Assembly: GCA_028023455.1 (NCBI GenBank)
Contig: JAQFVV010006476.1
Coordinates: 60,001 to 124,000, forward strand
Origin: Epiperipatus broadwayi
Lineage: Eukaryota; Onychophora; Udeonychophora; Euonychophora; Peripatidae
Length of the DNA: 64,000 nt
Direction of reading: 5' to 3'
Shown here piece after piece: positions 62,111-64,000 of this stretch. Made by a program: the position numbers and the translations under genes. Each line of letters begins with the position of its first letter. Within the stretch, counting starts at the first letter, position 1. Under the pieces are notes generated by a model that saw only the letters and a program-made list of their open reading frames with translations, ran no database searches and was not told the DNA's origin.

Positions 62111-64000
62111 AGTATTAAATGTCCAGAAAATTAATTCAAACCCTTGTTATAAAAAGTAGTGATTGAATTATTGAATACGTCACACTTTTATTTCAAGTTA
62201 AATATAAAAGCCTCAATTCTGGTTGAAGAAACAAATATTTTTAGTCCACAGTAAATGTTTACTACATATATTACTTTTAATTTTTTAGTATTTACACAAT
62301 AAATAAAAGTGTTTATTATAAAATATATTATTTTTTAATATATTTTTTCTATTTATTCCAATTCGAAATTTAAAATAGAAGATTAATACAGTCTACTTAA
62401 TCTTCAAAGGTGAAATGCATATTGTTTATAAAGAAAGCACTTTTTAAAATATAATTTTTTACAGTCAAGAGAAAATAGAAATTTATATATTTATTTTAAA
62501 AAAAAAGAATGTTTACAATCAAGAGAAATCAGAATTTGTTTTTATTTTTATTTTAAATGATCACTTGCATACATGACTGTAGACTTACTGAAGATGATAT
62601 GAACATATTTTAAATTCAGTCCACCAACACCTCTAATAAAGAAATGAGAGTACTACACTGAATATTTCATTATCATATCGAATTGTTATCAATTTCTAAA
62701 ATGAAGAAAATATGAAGAGAATCTATTTGATAGAAGCATTAATTTTGATTTTAAAATTTTACTTAATCATACAAATAAATACATATAAGACTTTAGCCTT
62801 ACTACTATGCATCTTGAGTGCCCAATTTTACCACAAGAGGGACCTCTACAAATCTTAACACAACATTACGACTTTATAAAGATAAGAGCACCCATCTTAT
62901 CTTCAACCTACTTTCTAATTATATAGGCAAATCTAAAGCATTTCGATTTGAGAGTGTGAAGCTAGTAAGTTCTTCACTAATGAAGTCCCCTACCTTATCT
63001 AGAAATCAACATTTGTGAAATATTTCAATTCACAGCAAGTTAATATTTAGATCTTATAATTCGAAATATTTCGAATCTATTTAAAGTTTTTGATTTAAAT
63101 AAAAACATTTAAAAATAAGTTGCAAACTTTTGTTAACACGAATGTCTTTTATAGAATGAATTTTTTTATGATTTTTTTTTTCATCTGATTCATCCAAATC
63201 GGATGTTAAATTTAAAAAAATAGATAAGCTGTGAGTTTAAATTAATAAAATAAAATTAATAATTAAATGGTTTTCTTATATAGGAAATATATACATTTTG
63301 AATGGCATAAGTGATAAGCCTATTTATAGTCATTAAGCTCCAGAGACTGCCACTCTGGCTTGCATCAAATGATGCAGGGTGAAGTGATTTAATAAAATAA
63401 ACAACCTTTGCTGTTAATACTCTTTTCTGATTGGGCATTAGTTGAAACAGTACAAAGTGTATTAGCAATTGCAAAAAATGTTCACAACAGATAAACATAT
63501 TCAGTCCAATACAGCTATTATATAATTATGCAACTACTGGGGCAACGTTTGTCATTTTTCAGTCAAAAATTAATAACTTTGTTGAAATTATTAGAATGAA
63601 GAGAAATGACTTCCAATATATATTTTTAACTTATCAAATATGTGGGAAGTCACTCTCAGACTAAAGAACCTTATGAATATGTGTGTCACCAATGTTTGTA
63701 GCCCTAATTCTTTTGTTACGAACTTTTTTGCTTCAGATATAACTGAATTGGACATATTGCCTCATGTAATCCATGAACATTTAAAAGGTGCAACATTTGT
63801 TCTGGTAGCAATAAATTGAACCAATATTGGAGTCTTGCATAATCAAGTATATATCTGATAACTGATAATGATATTATTCAAATGTACATAAACAAGAAAG
63901 GATAAATACATTGAAAAAAATAGTAATTACTGCTCAAATTGAATTAATGCAAAAACTAAAGTGCCTTTTGACAAAGAGGTCAGTAATAATGAAGAAAATG
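62111..64000. other. Intergenic AT-rich DNA, no gene
   Basis: Only chance frames. Near 63735-63825 a short plus stretch reads DITELDILPHVIHEHLKG, protein-like but unassigned. The window ends inside it. Confidence 0.35.

Overview
The window is AT-rich animal DNA, roughly three-quarters A+T by eye, with one recognisable cellular gene spread across its first 47 kb. Four exons on the plus strand (4369-4521, 29282-29482, 37477-37567, 46512-46636) join in frame. They encode the last 189 residues of a PAQR3-type seven-transmembrane protein, the Golgi Raf-trapping member of the progestin/adipoQ receptor family. All junctions are GT-AG. The introns are about 24.8, 7.99 and 8.94 kb long. The N-terminal half of the gene must lie upstream of base 1. 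The long TE-filled introns and the transposon types (RTE, Penelope-like, hAT, mariner, Tigger-like, Ty3/gypsy) fit an arthropod. I cannot name the species.

Region by region: 1-4368 is intron or upstream sequence with a deletion-derived mariner element (3555-4021). The first large intron holds a degenerate Ty3/gypsy retrotransposon on the minus strand (gag, protease, RT, RNase H and integrase pieces, about 11.63-16.4 kb). It lies between two very AT-rich, mutually homologous repeats (6031-10868 and 17762-25178) that both have TG...CA-type ends. Next comes a large inverted repeat (27356-28828) whose left arm is split by an RTE fragment. The second and third introns carry a tRNA-derived SINE fused to an inverted retroelement tail, several palindromic or foldback elements, a SINE-like insertion with matching flanks, and a deletion-derivative hAT element at 45308-45800.

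After the gene (46637-64000) the sequence is wholly repetitive. It holds a 257-bp tandem duplication, an intact Tigger-like TA-inserting element (49825-50653), and a second copy apparently split by about 2.5 kb of richer, gene-like sequence (53220-57029). It also holds two oppositely oriented Penelope-like reverse transcriptase remnants, a low-complexity block that looks like an assembly fault (52637-52990), and the open 3' end of an RTE retrotransposon (61461-62110).

Apart from PAQR3, every coding trace looks like mobile-element debris or an unassigned fragment. The least explained signals are the exon-like pieces at 20267-20447, 55914-56168 and 56698-56948, the recurring hammerhead-like motif, and the giant TG...CA repeats that bracket the gypsy element. 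No prokaryotic operon, CRISPR array or rRNA gene is present.
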